Below are positions 55,546 through 64,000 of a stretch of DNA of 64,000 nt, piece by piece. Under the pieces are notes generated by a model. It searched no databases and had not been told where the DNA came from. It saw only the letters and a list, made by a program, of their open reading frames with translations. The DNA comes from Buddleja alternifolia (taxonomy: Eukaryota > Streptophyta > Magnoliopsida > Lamiales > Scrophulariaceae). The first letter of the stretch is position 1, and every line of letters begins with the position of its first letter. A program made the position numbers and the translations under genes. Location: assembly GCA_019426215.1 (NCBI GenBank), contig CM033402.1, forward strand, positions 2,790,001-2,854,000. Direction: 5' to 3'.

Positions 55546-57165
55546 CTCCCCCGCAGTCGTAGCGGGAGGTTCACGGATGCTGAGACTGGATCGAAAATCA
55601 AGAAAAAGCGCGGACGGGAGGCCTTTGGTGAAAATGTCGGCAAATTGGTGAGACGACGGGACGTGTAGAACACGAACTTCACCCAAGGCTACTCGTTCAC
55701 GGACAAAATGAATATCAATTTCAATATGTTTGGTTCGTTGGTGCTGTACAGGATTAGAAGACATAAAGATAGAACTAATATTATCACAATAAACTATGGT
55801 GGCTTGAGGAACCGGACAATGCAATTCAAACAAAAGATTGCGTAGCCAAGAAGTTTCGGCCACGGCATTCGCGACACCACGATATTCGGCTTCAGCACTT
55901 GAGCGAGAAACAACGTGTTGACGCTTAGAAGACCAAGAAATAAGATTATCACCTAGAAAGACACAATAGCCAGAAGTAGAACGACGAGTATCAGGGCAAC
56001 CAGCCCAATCGGCATCAGAGTAGGCGATGAGCCCGGAGAAAGAGGAAGGACGAAGGTGAAGACAGTGAGAAAGAGTACCCTGAAGATAACGAAGAATTCG
56101 CTTGAGAGCATTAAGATGAGGGATGCGAGGATCATGCATAAAGAGACAAATTTGGTGAACAGCAAAAGAAATATCTGGACGAGTGATGGTAAGATATTGT
56201 AAAGCACCTGCAAGGCTACGATAGAGAGTTGGATCGGGAACGGGAAGACCAGAAGAGGAGAGTTTGGATTTAGTGTCTACAGGAGTAGAGCACGGATTGC
56301 AGGAAGACATAGTAGCACGATCAAGAATTTCACGAGCAAATTTTTCTTGTGAAAGATATAGACCGGACGGAGAGTGAGAAACAGAAATACCAAGAAAATA
56401 GTGAAGAGAACCTAGGTCAGTCATGGCGAACTCAGTCGAAAGAAGACGAGTGATAGAGGAGAGGAGAGAAGTAGATGAAGCAGTTAAAATAATGTCATCG
56501 ACATAGAGAAGAAGATATGCGGTATGAGAAGAGCGTTGAAGAACAAAGAGAGAGGTGTCAGCTTTACTACTGACGAAGCCTAAGGAAGAAAGATAAGTGG
56601 AGAAACGGTGATACCAAGCACGAGGAGCTTGCTTGAGGCCATAGAGAGCTTTCTTGAGACGACAGACGTGGTGAGGATGAGAGGGATCAGTGTATCCAGG
56701 GGGTTGTTTCATAAAAACGACCTCAGAGAGGTTGCCATGAAGAAAAGCATTTTTGACATCTAATTGGTGAATAGGCCAAGAACGAGATAAAGCAAGACTG
56801 AGAACAGTGCGTATAGTGGCGGGCTTGACGACGGGACTAAAAGTTTCATCATAGTCCAGACCCGGCTGTTGTGAGAAACCTTGAGCAACAAGTCGAGCTT
56901 TATAGCGTTCAAGAGTACCATCAGAACGAAATTTATGGCGAAAAATCCATTTAGAGCCAACGATATTAGCATCGGGGGGACAAGAGACGAGATCCCAAGT
57001 ACCGTTGGAGTGCAAAGCCGAGAGCTCAGCATCCATGGCATCTTTCCAAGAGGGAGATTGAAGGGCTTGAGTATAGGAACGAGGAATGGGAGAGAGAGGA
57101 GTAGAGACCGCGAGGTTGAAGACGTGACGGGGACGGAAAATGCCGGACTTAGAACGGGTCACCAT
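55540..57165 (-). CDS. copia pol, reverse transcriptase and RNase H part
   Basis: 541 codons from the first Met, in a frame open slightly further upstream. The reverse transcriptase spans about residues 55-300, with Y-V-D-D at 221-224, the Q-L-D-V-K-N-A-F-L-H-G motif near 134 and A-L-Y-G-L-K-Q-A-P-R-A-W near 174, all typical of Ty1/copia. RNase H follows, with its acidic residues in S-D-A-D-W-A-G (about 384), S-S-A-E-A-E-Y (about 427) and Y-C-D-N (about 461). No stop interrupts it. It is separated from the integrase by a 1-bp frame change just upstream of 57165, so it would not be made as part of the usual polyprotein unless ribosomes slip there. It makes cDNA of the element and removes the RNA strand. 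Confidence 0.92.
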   Translation of the reverse strand: MVTRSKSGIFRPRHVFNLAVSTPLSPIPRSYTQALQSPSWKDAMDAELSALHSNGTWDLVSCPPDANIVGSKWIFRHKFRSDGTLERYKARLVAQGFSQQPGLDYDETFSPVVKPATIRTVLSLALSRSWPIHQLDVKNAFLHGNLSEVVFMKQPPGYTDPSHPHHVCRLKKALYGLKQAPRAWYHRFSTYLSSLGFVSSKADTSLFVLQRSSHTAYLLLYVDDIILTASSTSLLSSITRLLSTEFAMTDLGSLHYFLGISVSHSPSGLYLSQEKFAREILDRATMSSCNPCSTPVDTKSKLSSSGLPVPDPTLYRSLAGALQYLTITRPDISFAVHQICLFMHDPRIPHLNALKRILRYLQGTLSHCLHLRPSSFSGLIAYSDADWAGCPDTRRSTSGYCVFLGDNLISWSSKRQHVVSRSSAEAEYRGVANAVAETSWLRNLLFELHCPVPQATIVYCDNISSIFMSSNPVQHQRTKHIEIDIHFVRERVALGEVRVLHVPSSHQFADIFTKGLPSALFLDFRSSLSIREPPATTAGEC

Positions 57166-59456
57166 AGGGTGGTCATTGGCGATGGGTAGAGGGGAGAAGG
57201 TGGTGGAGAAGCGGTGTTTAAAGGTGGAGCGGGTGGAGGAGCGTCCTGGGAACCGTGAAGAATGGCATGTTGAATAGAGGGAGAAGGATCAACATCGTCG
57301 GGAGAAAGAAAAGAGTAATCAGAGTAGGTAGTGGGAGAAGTAGAGAGATGAAAGGATGAGTAAGGAAAGATAGATTCATCAAAAATGACGTGACGTGATA
57401 AAATAATTTTATTAGACAAGAGATCGAGGCAACGATAGCCACGGTGATTGGAAGGATAGCCTAAAAATATGCAAGCAGAGGAGCGAGGGGCGAGTTTGTG
57501 AGGGGTCGTGGCAGATAAATTTGGATAACACAGACACCCAAAAACTCGAAGATGGGAGTAGGTAGGAAAAGTGTGAAAGAGAATTTCGAAAGGGGTGCGA
57601 AAGGAGAGAGTAGTAGTGGGAAGAAGATTAAGAAGGTGAGAGGCCATGTGAAGAGCTTCGACCCAAAAAGTAGGTGGGAGAGAAGCTTGGAAGAGGAGAG
57701 TACGAACAATATTATTGATGGAGCGAAGAGTGCGTTCGGCCTTACCGTTTTGTTGAGAGGTATGTGGACAAGAAAAACGAAATTGAATGCCATTTGAGTT
57801 AAAAAACGTATGGAATAAATTATTGTCAAATTCGCGACCATGATCGCATTGAAAAGTTTTTATGTTAGAGTTAAATTGAGTTTTAACATAAGAGTGAAAA
57901 TTTTGAAAAACATTAAAAACTTCAGATTTATTGCGAATTGGAAATACCCATAAGAAATGCGAGAAATCATCTAAGAAAATAATATAATACCGAAAACCAT
58001 TTGAACTAACAATAGGAGAAGTCCACAAATCAGAATGAATAATCTCAAAAATACAAGAAGTACTAGTACTAGAATTTTTAAAAGGAAGACGATTGTGCTT
58101 GCCCAATTTACAAGCATGACATAAAGAAATAATATTATTTTGACAAGAAATAAAATTCCTAGAAGCTAAAAACTGAAAAACGGAATCGCCAGGATGACCA
58201 AGACGACGATGCCAGGTGGTTGGCGAGAGAGCAGCTAGAGAGACGGCAGTGGAGGAGAGATTGACGGCGGAAGGTAGAACGGGATAAAGCTCACCATTAC
58301 TATCACTGCGAAAGAGGTGGGTGCCCGTTTGAAGGTCCTTCACAGAGAAACCAAAAGGATCAAATTCGACAGAACAATTATTGTCGCGAGTAAACTGACG
58401 CACAGAGATAAGATTTTTAACTATTTGAGGAGAGACTAAAATATTATGTAGACTAAGAGAGGAGGAAGATGGAAAAGAAGCATGACCGATATATTTAACT
58501 GGAATTACAGCACCATTACCAACCATAATGAATTTAGATAAATCACAAGGTACGGAAACATTTAAATTACCTTGAGTAGAAGTCATGTGCGAACTTGCCC
58601 CGGAGTCCATGTACCAATTATCATCAGGAGATTGGACTTGCATGGTAGAAAAAAGTGAAGAAAGATCCGTGGGCTGAGCTGGATTAGTTGGACCAGGCAT
58701 ATGAATAGTACCGAGTGGGCCTGTATTAGTAAAATAAGACTGCTGGAAGTTTGGGCCATAAAGTTGCTGAGGCGGCCCAGTAGCTTGCTGAAGGGGCGGC
58801 CCAGATTGCAAAGACAGAGGAGTGTGGGGCGCTGAATTGAAGGGGGCCGCAGCAGAGTGTAAGGCGGCTGGATGGGGTCCTAAAAGACCTGGGCTGCTGG
58901 ACGAATAAGGTCCATAAATTTGGGCCTGCTGATTATTGCCATAGGTGGAAAAATGGTTGGAGAAGTGGGCCGCGGGTAAATGAAATTGTTGTTGTCCACG
59001 TGAAGAATTGGTGCCAGAATTGTTGCCAAAATTTCCATGAGTGCCATAATTATTTCCAAAAGTACCGGGATTAATTCTATAATTGCCATAAGTCGGTCGA
59101 TGGCCAGAAGTGAAGGCACCACCCGAATTTCTACCACCACGATTTGAGCCACGACCAAAATTTCGACCACGACCTCTACCTCGACCTCTACCATTATCAT
59201 TATGATTGGTGGTTTGAGAATAAAGAAGAAGGTGGGAATCGGGTGAATTGGAGATCGGAGAGGATTGGGATTCACGAGCTTCATGTAAAAGGAGACTATT
59301 GCGAGCTTGAGAAAAATTAGGGAAAGGAGTTTTATTGGTGAGAACATCAATGATACTATTGTAAGAGTCGGGAAGATTATTCAAAATTTGTAAAACAAGT
59401 TCTTGATCAGAAATAGGATTGTCGACGTCTTTTAGATTATCAGCTATGCGTTTCAT
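57159..59456 (-). CDS. copia gag C-terminus, protease and integrase part
   Basis: 765 codons from the Met at 59456; the same frame is open further upstream to about 59768 and contains gag helices, so this Met is not the real start. In order: end of the gag capsid domain (1-70), a G-R-G-R-G-R and Gly/Asn-rich RNA-binding stretch (88-160) in place of a zinc knuckle, the aspartic protease motif D-S-G-A (284-287), the integrase H-x4-H ... C-x2-C zinc site (416-449) and the D-D-E catalytic residues (about D476, D538, E574). The frame ends at 57159 in a Pro/Ser-rich linker, overlapping the reverse-transcriptase frame by a few codons. A single extra or missing base in the C-rich linker explains the split. 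Confidence 0.9.
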   Translation of the reverse strand: MKRIADNLKDVDNPISDQELVLQILNNLPDSYNSIIDVLTNKTPFPNFSQARNSLLLHEARESQSSPISNSPDSHLLLYSQTTNHNDNGRGRGRGRGRNFGRGSNRGGRNSGGAFTSGHRPTYGNYRINPGTFGNNYGTHGNFGNNSGTNSSRGQQQFHLPAAHFSNHFSTYGNNQQAQIYGPYSSSSPGLLGPHPAALHSAAAPFNSAPHTPLSLQSGPPLQQATGPPQQLYGPNFQQSYFTNTGPLGTIHMPGPTNPAQPTDLSSLFSTMQVQSPDDNWYMDSGASSHMTSTQGNLNVSVPCDLSKFIMVGNGAVIPVKYIGHASFPSSSSLSLHNILVSPQIVKNLISVRQFTRDNNCSVEFDPFGFSVKDLQTGTHLFRSDSNGELYPVLPSAVNLSSTAVSLAALSPTTWHRRLGHPGDSVFQFLASRNFISCQNNIISLCHACKLGKHNRLPFKNSSTSTSCIFEIIHSDLWTSPIVSSNGFRYYIIFLDDFSHFLWVFPIRNKSEVFNVFQNFHSYVKTQFNSNIKTFQCDHGREFDNNLFHTFFNSNGIQFRFSCPHTSQQNGKAERTLRSINNIVRTLLFQASLPPTFWVEALHMASHLLNLLPTTTLSFRTPFEILFHTFPTYSHLRVFGCLCYPNLSATTPHKLAPRSSACIFLGYPSNHRGYRCLDLLSNKIILSRHVIFDESIFPYSSFHLSTSPTTYSDYSFLSPDDVDPSPSIQHAILHGSQDAPPPAPPLNTASPPPSPLYPSPMTTLW

Positions 59457-59765
59457 ATCGCGACAAAAGTCAGAAATAGATAAATTGCCCTTTTTGAAAT
59501 TACGGAATTTTTCTTGAAGATGTAAACAGCGAGAGGGCTTATTATTGGTAAAAAAAGAATCAAGATTATCCCAGATTTGTTTAGAAGTATAACCATCAGA
59601 ACTAATGCTATCAAGAAGACTGGCATCAACAGAATTATAAATCCAAGTTTTGATTTTGGAATCGAGAGAGTGCCAATCCTCATCATCATCAGATTTTGGG
59701 AGAGAAGAACCGGTAATATGACCAAAAACTCGATAACTACGACATATGTCAGAAAAAATCGTTTT

Positions 59766-59899
59766 CCATAGTTTAAAGCGAGGGCTTCTTCACATAATTT
59801 GAAATTGAAAAGATGATAAACCGTATTAACGGTGTAGGCGGGATGAGATGTATGTGAAGTGGGTGTGGTAGGGTTTGGAGGATTGGTGTTTTCAGCCAT
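59766..59899 (-). CDS. copia gag, N-terminal piece
   Basis: About 45 codons from the ATG at 59899: a Pro/Thr-rich start, then the beginning of the Ty1/copia gag domain. Near 59765 a small deletion moves the gag homology to the neighbouring frame. The frame of this ATG remains open to 59453, but everything after about 59760 is out of the gag frame. The ATG is the first after the primer site and a leader of about 200 bp, as usual for such elements. Confidence 0.75.
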
Positions 59900-60098
59900 A
59901 ATGATAACAGATAAAGAAGAAGAGAGAAAGTAGAAGAATTAAGGCGAGAAGCTTTACCGTGAAGGAGAAGACCGGACGGCGGAAGAAGGCCGTTTATAGT
60001 GAGAGATTGGTGCACCGCGGGGCTGCCGGCGTCGGAGAAGGAGGGAGGCGGACGACCGATGGAGCAGGATCGAGAGGATTATGAGAGAAATCCTAAAA

Positions 60099-60109
60099 GG
60101 CTGATACCA
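60099..60109 (-). promoter_or_regulatory. Primer-binding site of the copia element
   Basis: TGGTATCAGCC on the minus strand, directly adjacent to the 5' LTR, complementary to the 3' end of initiator-Met tRNA. Confidence 0.9.
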
Positions 60110-60267
60110 TGTTAGAGATGTATAAACCCCGTAGGGAACCTTGTATTGAGTATAGACACATATATAAGTACAAGAGTCTTGGAGTACAAGTAAACCCTAT
60201 ACTAGAAATAAGGAAATAAATATACAAAAGATATATACAAGATATAATAATAATAATCTATCTAACA
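60110..60267 (-). repeat. 5' LTR of the copia element
   Basis: 158 bp, identical to 55388-55545. A TATATAAG-like word on the plus strand lies near 60163; a promoter on the minus strand is not obvious. Confidence 0.95.
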
Positions 60268-60296
60268 GATTGTATTAGCACTGAAGTTAATACTGG

Positions 60297-60384
60297 TTTT
60301 ATTTTTTTAGTGTAGTTTAGGTTGTAATTGGGAGCTTTCCCATTATTTTTATTGTTTAATGAAATTTATTTATCAAAAAAAAAA
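60297..60384 (+). mobile_element. 5'-truncated LINE tail
   Basis: A short insert ending GTTTAATGAAATTTATTTATC plus ten A is flanked by an imperfect 10-11-bp duplication (GTTAATACTGG at 60286-60296, GTTATTCTGG at 60385-60394). The flank copies at 8949 and 47825 lack it. The 3' end is of the kind common in plant L1-type LINEs. Confidence 0.7.
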
Positions 60385-60394
60385 GTTATTCTGG

Positions 60395-61442
60395 AAGTAA
60401 TATCAAATACGCATTAAGACACTATTTATATGGTTTCATAAGGAATTATATATATTTAAACTGTCACACTAGATAATTTTGTTAACATTCAAGTTACATA
60501 TCTATATCTATTCTAAAAGTGTGAATGAGTTGGGGTGCTTTACATGATTTATAACTTACATGATTTACACCTTTTGGGTTAGGGCCAAAATAACTCTATT
60601 CTAATATTATCCTAAAATATTAAATTATTTTTAATGTTGTTATCATGCATGCACTTTGTAATTAATTATTTTTTGACATTTTTAATGGGTGTTTGAAAAA
60701 TATTCCAATGGACAAATTTGAATATTTATTGCCGCAAAAACATGGGTATAGAAATTACTCTATGCATGTTCAAGCTAATTGAAAATTTGATCGCCTTAAA
60801 TGACAAATACATTGTTAACTTAATTTTGTAAAACTTGAGCAGGTGGCCCGAGCAGTAGAAAGGGCACTTATTAATTACCTTTTGATAATGAAAAATAATT
60901 ATTAAATAAAGTTGCATGGACTTGAATTGAGTAATTCAAAGTGAGTTTCAAGTGCCTGAAGAGCGTATTTACCGAAACAAATATGATTACCTCGATAAGA
61001 TATTCCCTTCATTCTTCCTCTATGTTGTTTACGGAATCTAGTTCTTTTGGGGTTATAGTTGATGGTTGTTTCGGAATTCCATCTCTACTACAGAACTGGA
61101 CGTGAGTTCTATGTATCAATTTGATTTTCAAAGACTTTTGGTATGACTTCTGAGGCAAATTCTTCTGAGTAAAAATTATTGCCAGCCTCTTCGAATTATG
61201 CATCTGCCTGTGTAAATTTCTTTTCCAAATCCTTTCACTACTTCATTCAAGAACTCATATAATTAATTAAAATGAAACATGGTATATTACTTTGTCTTCA
61301 ACTTATGATTTTCTGTTCTAACTTTTCCTTGCAAAGCTTATCAAATGTTTTTCTTTTTATATTAGACTGCAGGAACAAACTTTCCATGTCGACATGTTTG
61401 TCAAAAAAAAAAAATATGGCGGAAAAAGAAGAAGAGGGAGGC
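60395..61442. other. Flank remnant and non-coding DNA
   Basis: 60395-60505 continues the flank module (matches 8970-9050). From about 60510 the sequence is unrelated to the cluster. The minus-strand frames at 60726-60917 and 61009-61203 show no domain. Confidence 0.45.
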
Positions 61443-61770
61443 AGGCCATGCTGAAGTTGTTGCTCTCAAATGGTTGTTCAATGGACAATTGGCTAAGGGA
61501 TGGAATACAGTGGAAGTAAAAGGAGATTGCTTGACTTTGGTTCAAAGCTTAGAGAACATGGAACAAGACCATTCACACATAGGCACATTCATTTTAGATA
61601 TAAAGAATTTGCAGCACTCTTTTGTACATAACATATTATCTTTAACTTAGTTATACGTCAAGATAATGTCGCTGCCCACTGATTGGCACGGGTTGCCTCC
61701 CTTATCTTTAGAGCGAGAGTGTGATGATCTTTCCGATTTTTATTGTCCTATTGTACCAAACGATTTCATA
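61443..61770 (+). pseudogene. RNase H-like (RVT_3) domain relic
   Basis: The plus strand encodes A-E-V-V-A-L-K-W-L, then V-E-V-K-G-D-C-L-T-L-V-Q-S-L-E, D-I-K-N-L, and, after a frame change near the TAG at 61648, V-I-R-Q-D-N-V-A-A-H-stop-L-A-R. This is the order of the plant RVT_3/RNase H-like domain found at the end of many LINEs and in free-standing plant genes: acidic E, then G-D-S-like, then R-x-x-N-x-x-A-H-x-L-A-R. The catalytic-type Asp of the G-D-C motif and the A-H motif survive, but at least one frame change and one stop break it. Its source (LINE or host gene) cannot be decided. Homology starts without a start codon. Confidence 0.65.
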
Positions 61771-62694
61771 TTGGTGCAATAAGATTTCAGTTAATTTCAA
61801 AGAAAAGGAAAAAAAAAAGAATTATTGTCTCTCGGGTTTCTTTTATGTGATGGTAGTGTTGGTCCTGTTTTACCGAGATCTTGATATTATAATGATCTTT
61901 TCTATGCTGGTTTCTCAACCTATATAAGAAACAACAATTAATCATGGTAGTGCATATTACTATTGAATAAATACGGAGCTACTCAATAAAAATGACTTGC
62001 AAATGGCTAAACATCCATTGTAATGTATTGGCCATTTTTTCAATTTTTTTGGATCAGTGTGTGTTTCCACCTTTGGAATTTTATGAGTGGATTATCTTAT
62101 GTCTCGAGTTTTATAACTGAAGTCTTAAGTACAACTCTTATTTGATTATCATACTTCTGTTTAGTTGTACTAAAACGTAGGGTACTTAATTTAGTTGTGA
62201 GTTTATATTAACTAACTCTTATAATGATGATATTTTGTATTAAATGTCTCCCGCTTCTCTTACTAGAGGATTCCAATATATGGAAGAGGCTGCAACTGTT
62301 GAAAATGTATAGAGTTGATCAAAACTGATCTGATATGTTTTCATTTATGTATATGTGGGTAAATGAGGTTAACTACTGGTTTGCTATAAACTTAGTTATT
62401 GATGTATTATCTTGGCTCTTATTTGACATTGTTACTGCAAATTCTCGACTTTTTCTGGTATGTTCTGATTTCTGATTAAAATAGTGTGTTAGTTTTTGGA
62501 ATTCTTTTTTTTATTCTTGAGATCGCCAAAATTTTTATATGTTGTTGTTTAGTTGCAGAATTGTGGTGTAAACAATTATTTATCTATCTATCTATCTCTC
62601 TCTCTGTGTATTATAAAAGTAAGAGTTATTTTTAAAAATTTTAACATTCCGAAAATATCTTTATGTAATTCAATTTTTAAGGACAAAAGAGTAA

Positions 62695-62726
<32 letters not shown>

Positions 62727-64000
62727 TAATAAAATGCAGATATTTACAATTATAATATGTATATTTATATTAAAACTCTACACTTGAATTACCTATAATA
62801 ATCTAATCTACTATTAGATAGAATCAAGACTTCTCACTTGCACATGTGTCGAGATATATTTTTATAGAGAAGGGATTCTTCTCTAGCTTCGTCAAATTCG
62901 TGCCATGATTTTCATCAACCTATAAGCCGAATAATCATCTATGAAGCTACTCCACTAAAACATATGCAATTTAACAAATGAAACCTCTCAATAGTTGACA
63001 TAACCAATCAAAGGAGAAAAACATTCTATTGACTTTTTTTTTTTTTTTTGTGAAATTACTTCCATTTGAATTAAAAAAAATGAAGATTTACAAAAATGAA
63101 CGAATTTTAGGATCAAAGCAGACAACCATCCATCATATGGGATGCTTAGCACTTTGTCCCATGATTAACGATTTTACCATTACAGGCGCCGAAATATTTC
63201 CCTAAGCTTCCACCGGATTTGATAACAAGGAGGTAAATGCAATATTCACCAAGGGTAAGGGTGTCGGGTGCACATTTTGATAAGCTAAGGGCAAAGTGCA
63301 CATCCCCTCATTGGTTGGAGTTGTCTGCATTTATCTTTTATCTTTCTTACATTTAATTAATATTTTTATCATTTTTTTTCTTTTTTATGCTTTATTTTGG
63401 AAAAATAGTTTTAAAGGACAAAGAGATTTAAAAGTTATAAAATATATAATTACTCTATAGTGATTCGAGAGAACAACTGACCAAAATTTATAATTTATTA
63501 AAATAAAATAAGTGGATTTGTTCTTCTTCAATACCTCGAATCTTCTACATTTTGTTGCGATAAAAAGACTGCATGAAAGAAAGATTAATATTAGGGATAA
63601 AAACAGTAACTCATCCAAACTTTTCGGGTTTTTACACTTTACACTTTCTTATGCGAGCTACCCTGACTTTAATAAAGTTTTATATTTTAATATTTTCCTG
63701 CAAAATAGGGGGAATATGCCATCGGGATTCCATCACATGCTTCACATACGGCCTATGTAACGGCAAGAATGACATTTTATCAATTGAAACAAAAAAAATT
63801 TGGGGTTTCAATATTTTGAATTATTTTATTTCAAATGTCATTTTAACTTAAATGGGTAAAAATAGTGAACTTTAAGTGCTACAGAATGTCATTGTTACCC
63901 TTCAAAAAGGTCATATGCAATTTATGTAATGAAATCCCGATGAATATTCTGTTCGAGAAATGCTAAAAGTTAAAATTTGTAAACCATGTGTAGTTTAGAT
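61771..64000. other. Non-coding to the right edge
   Basis: Contains a TATC/TC microsatellite (about 62580-62605), an (AAT)n run (about 62695-62722) and a T17 run (63035-63051) followed by sequence that may be a reversed retroposon tail. Open frames at 61721-61927 and 63385-63851 are AT-driven and domain-less. No gene supported. Confidence 0.45.

Larger units (their letters stand above)
55388..60267 (-). mobile_element. Ty1/copia LTR retrotransposon, complete structure, frameshifted coding region
   Basis: Two 158-bp LTRs (55388-55545 and 60110-60267) are identical base for base, start TGTTAGAG and end CTATCTAACA on the plus strand. GATTG flanks the element on both sides (55383-55387, 60268-60272), and the empty site is intact at about 47817. 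On the minus strand the primer site TGGTATCAGCC (60109-60099) touches the 5' LTR, and a G-rich polypurine tract (complement of 55546-55554) touches the 3' LTR. Gene order gag, protease, integrase, reverse transcriptase, RNase H defines Ty1/copia. Short LTRs and an RGG-rich gag without a CCHC knuckle suggest an Ale/Retrofit-like lineage (tentative). Two frameshifts split the polyprotein. Confidence 0.95.

Overview
The window is nuclear DNA of a flowering plant, most likely a eudicot: AT-rich, intron-containing, with plant-type LRR receptor-like proteins, an F-box/LRR gene of plant type, and plant transposons of nearly every class. The species cannot be named from the sequence. Intact genes are few: the first 44 codons of an RRM RNA-binding protein leave the left edge on the minus strand, and one complete receptor-like protein (RLP) gene lies at 4296-7400. 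Everything else that once coded is broken, partial or transposon-borne.

The backbone is a tandem birth-and-death cluster of RLP genes. It holds an intact copy (4296-7400), a copy split by a 2-bp deletion (31979-35216), a 3'-end fragment (38292-38536) and a degraded chimera (49230-52002) with a nonsense codon, a frameshift and a lost membrane anchor. Pieces of their shared promoter recur at 3711, 30064 and 31681. Their 3' flanks recur at 7401, 35217, 38537, 40121, 43795, 52013 and 53390, and more distal flank modules at 8191, 46792 and 54430. The encoded proteins look like an LRR-kinase (MIK/MDIS1-interacting type) ectodomain joined to the island, last LRRs, acidic linker, single membrane helix and short tail of a classical RLP. 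The middle is built from 48-residue (144-bp) double-LRR modules that differ in number between copies.

Between the receptor genes lies a transposon mosaic. Many insertions can be read precisely because a duplicated flank supplies the empty site. A roughly 0.7-kb unit is tandemly duplicated (15175-18112 and 18113-27160). The left unit took a small hAT-like element, which itself received a 1.92-kb GAG-only LTR retrotransposon (TR-GAG type, 16001-17921). The right unit took a foldback MITE (18598-19304) and a 7.7-kb CACTA element (19395-27081) that carries a three-exon F-box/LRR gene. Elsewhere there are three solo LTRs with 5-bp target duplications (9619, 46152, 54665), Tourist/Harbinger-type elements with TTA/TAA duplications (10160, 41573, 44297, 48084), another hAT-like element (13805), tRNA-type SINEs (14684, 29217, 38622), LINE debris (37710, 60297, possibly 61443) and a young Ty1/copia element with identical 158-bp LTRs (55388-60267, minus strand).

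The most distinctive signals are four. The LTR of the GAG-only element is packed with TTC/GAA modules in exact 5-bp register, the layout of a heat-shock element. A CACTA element carries a host F-box gene. The RLP family is a kinase-ectodomain/RLP chimera with expandable 144-bp modules and independently lost membrane anchors. The copia element has two frameshifts in spite of identical LTRs.
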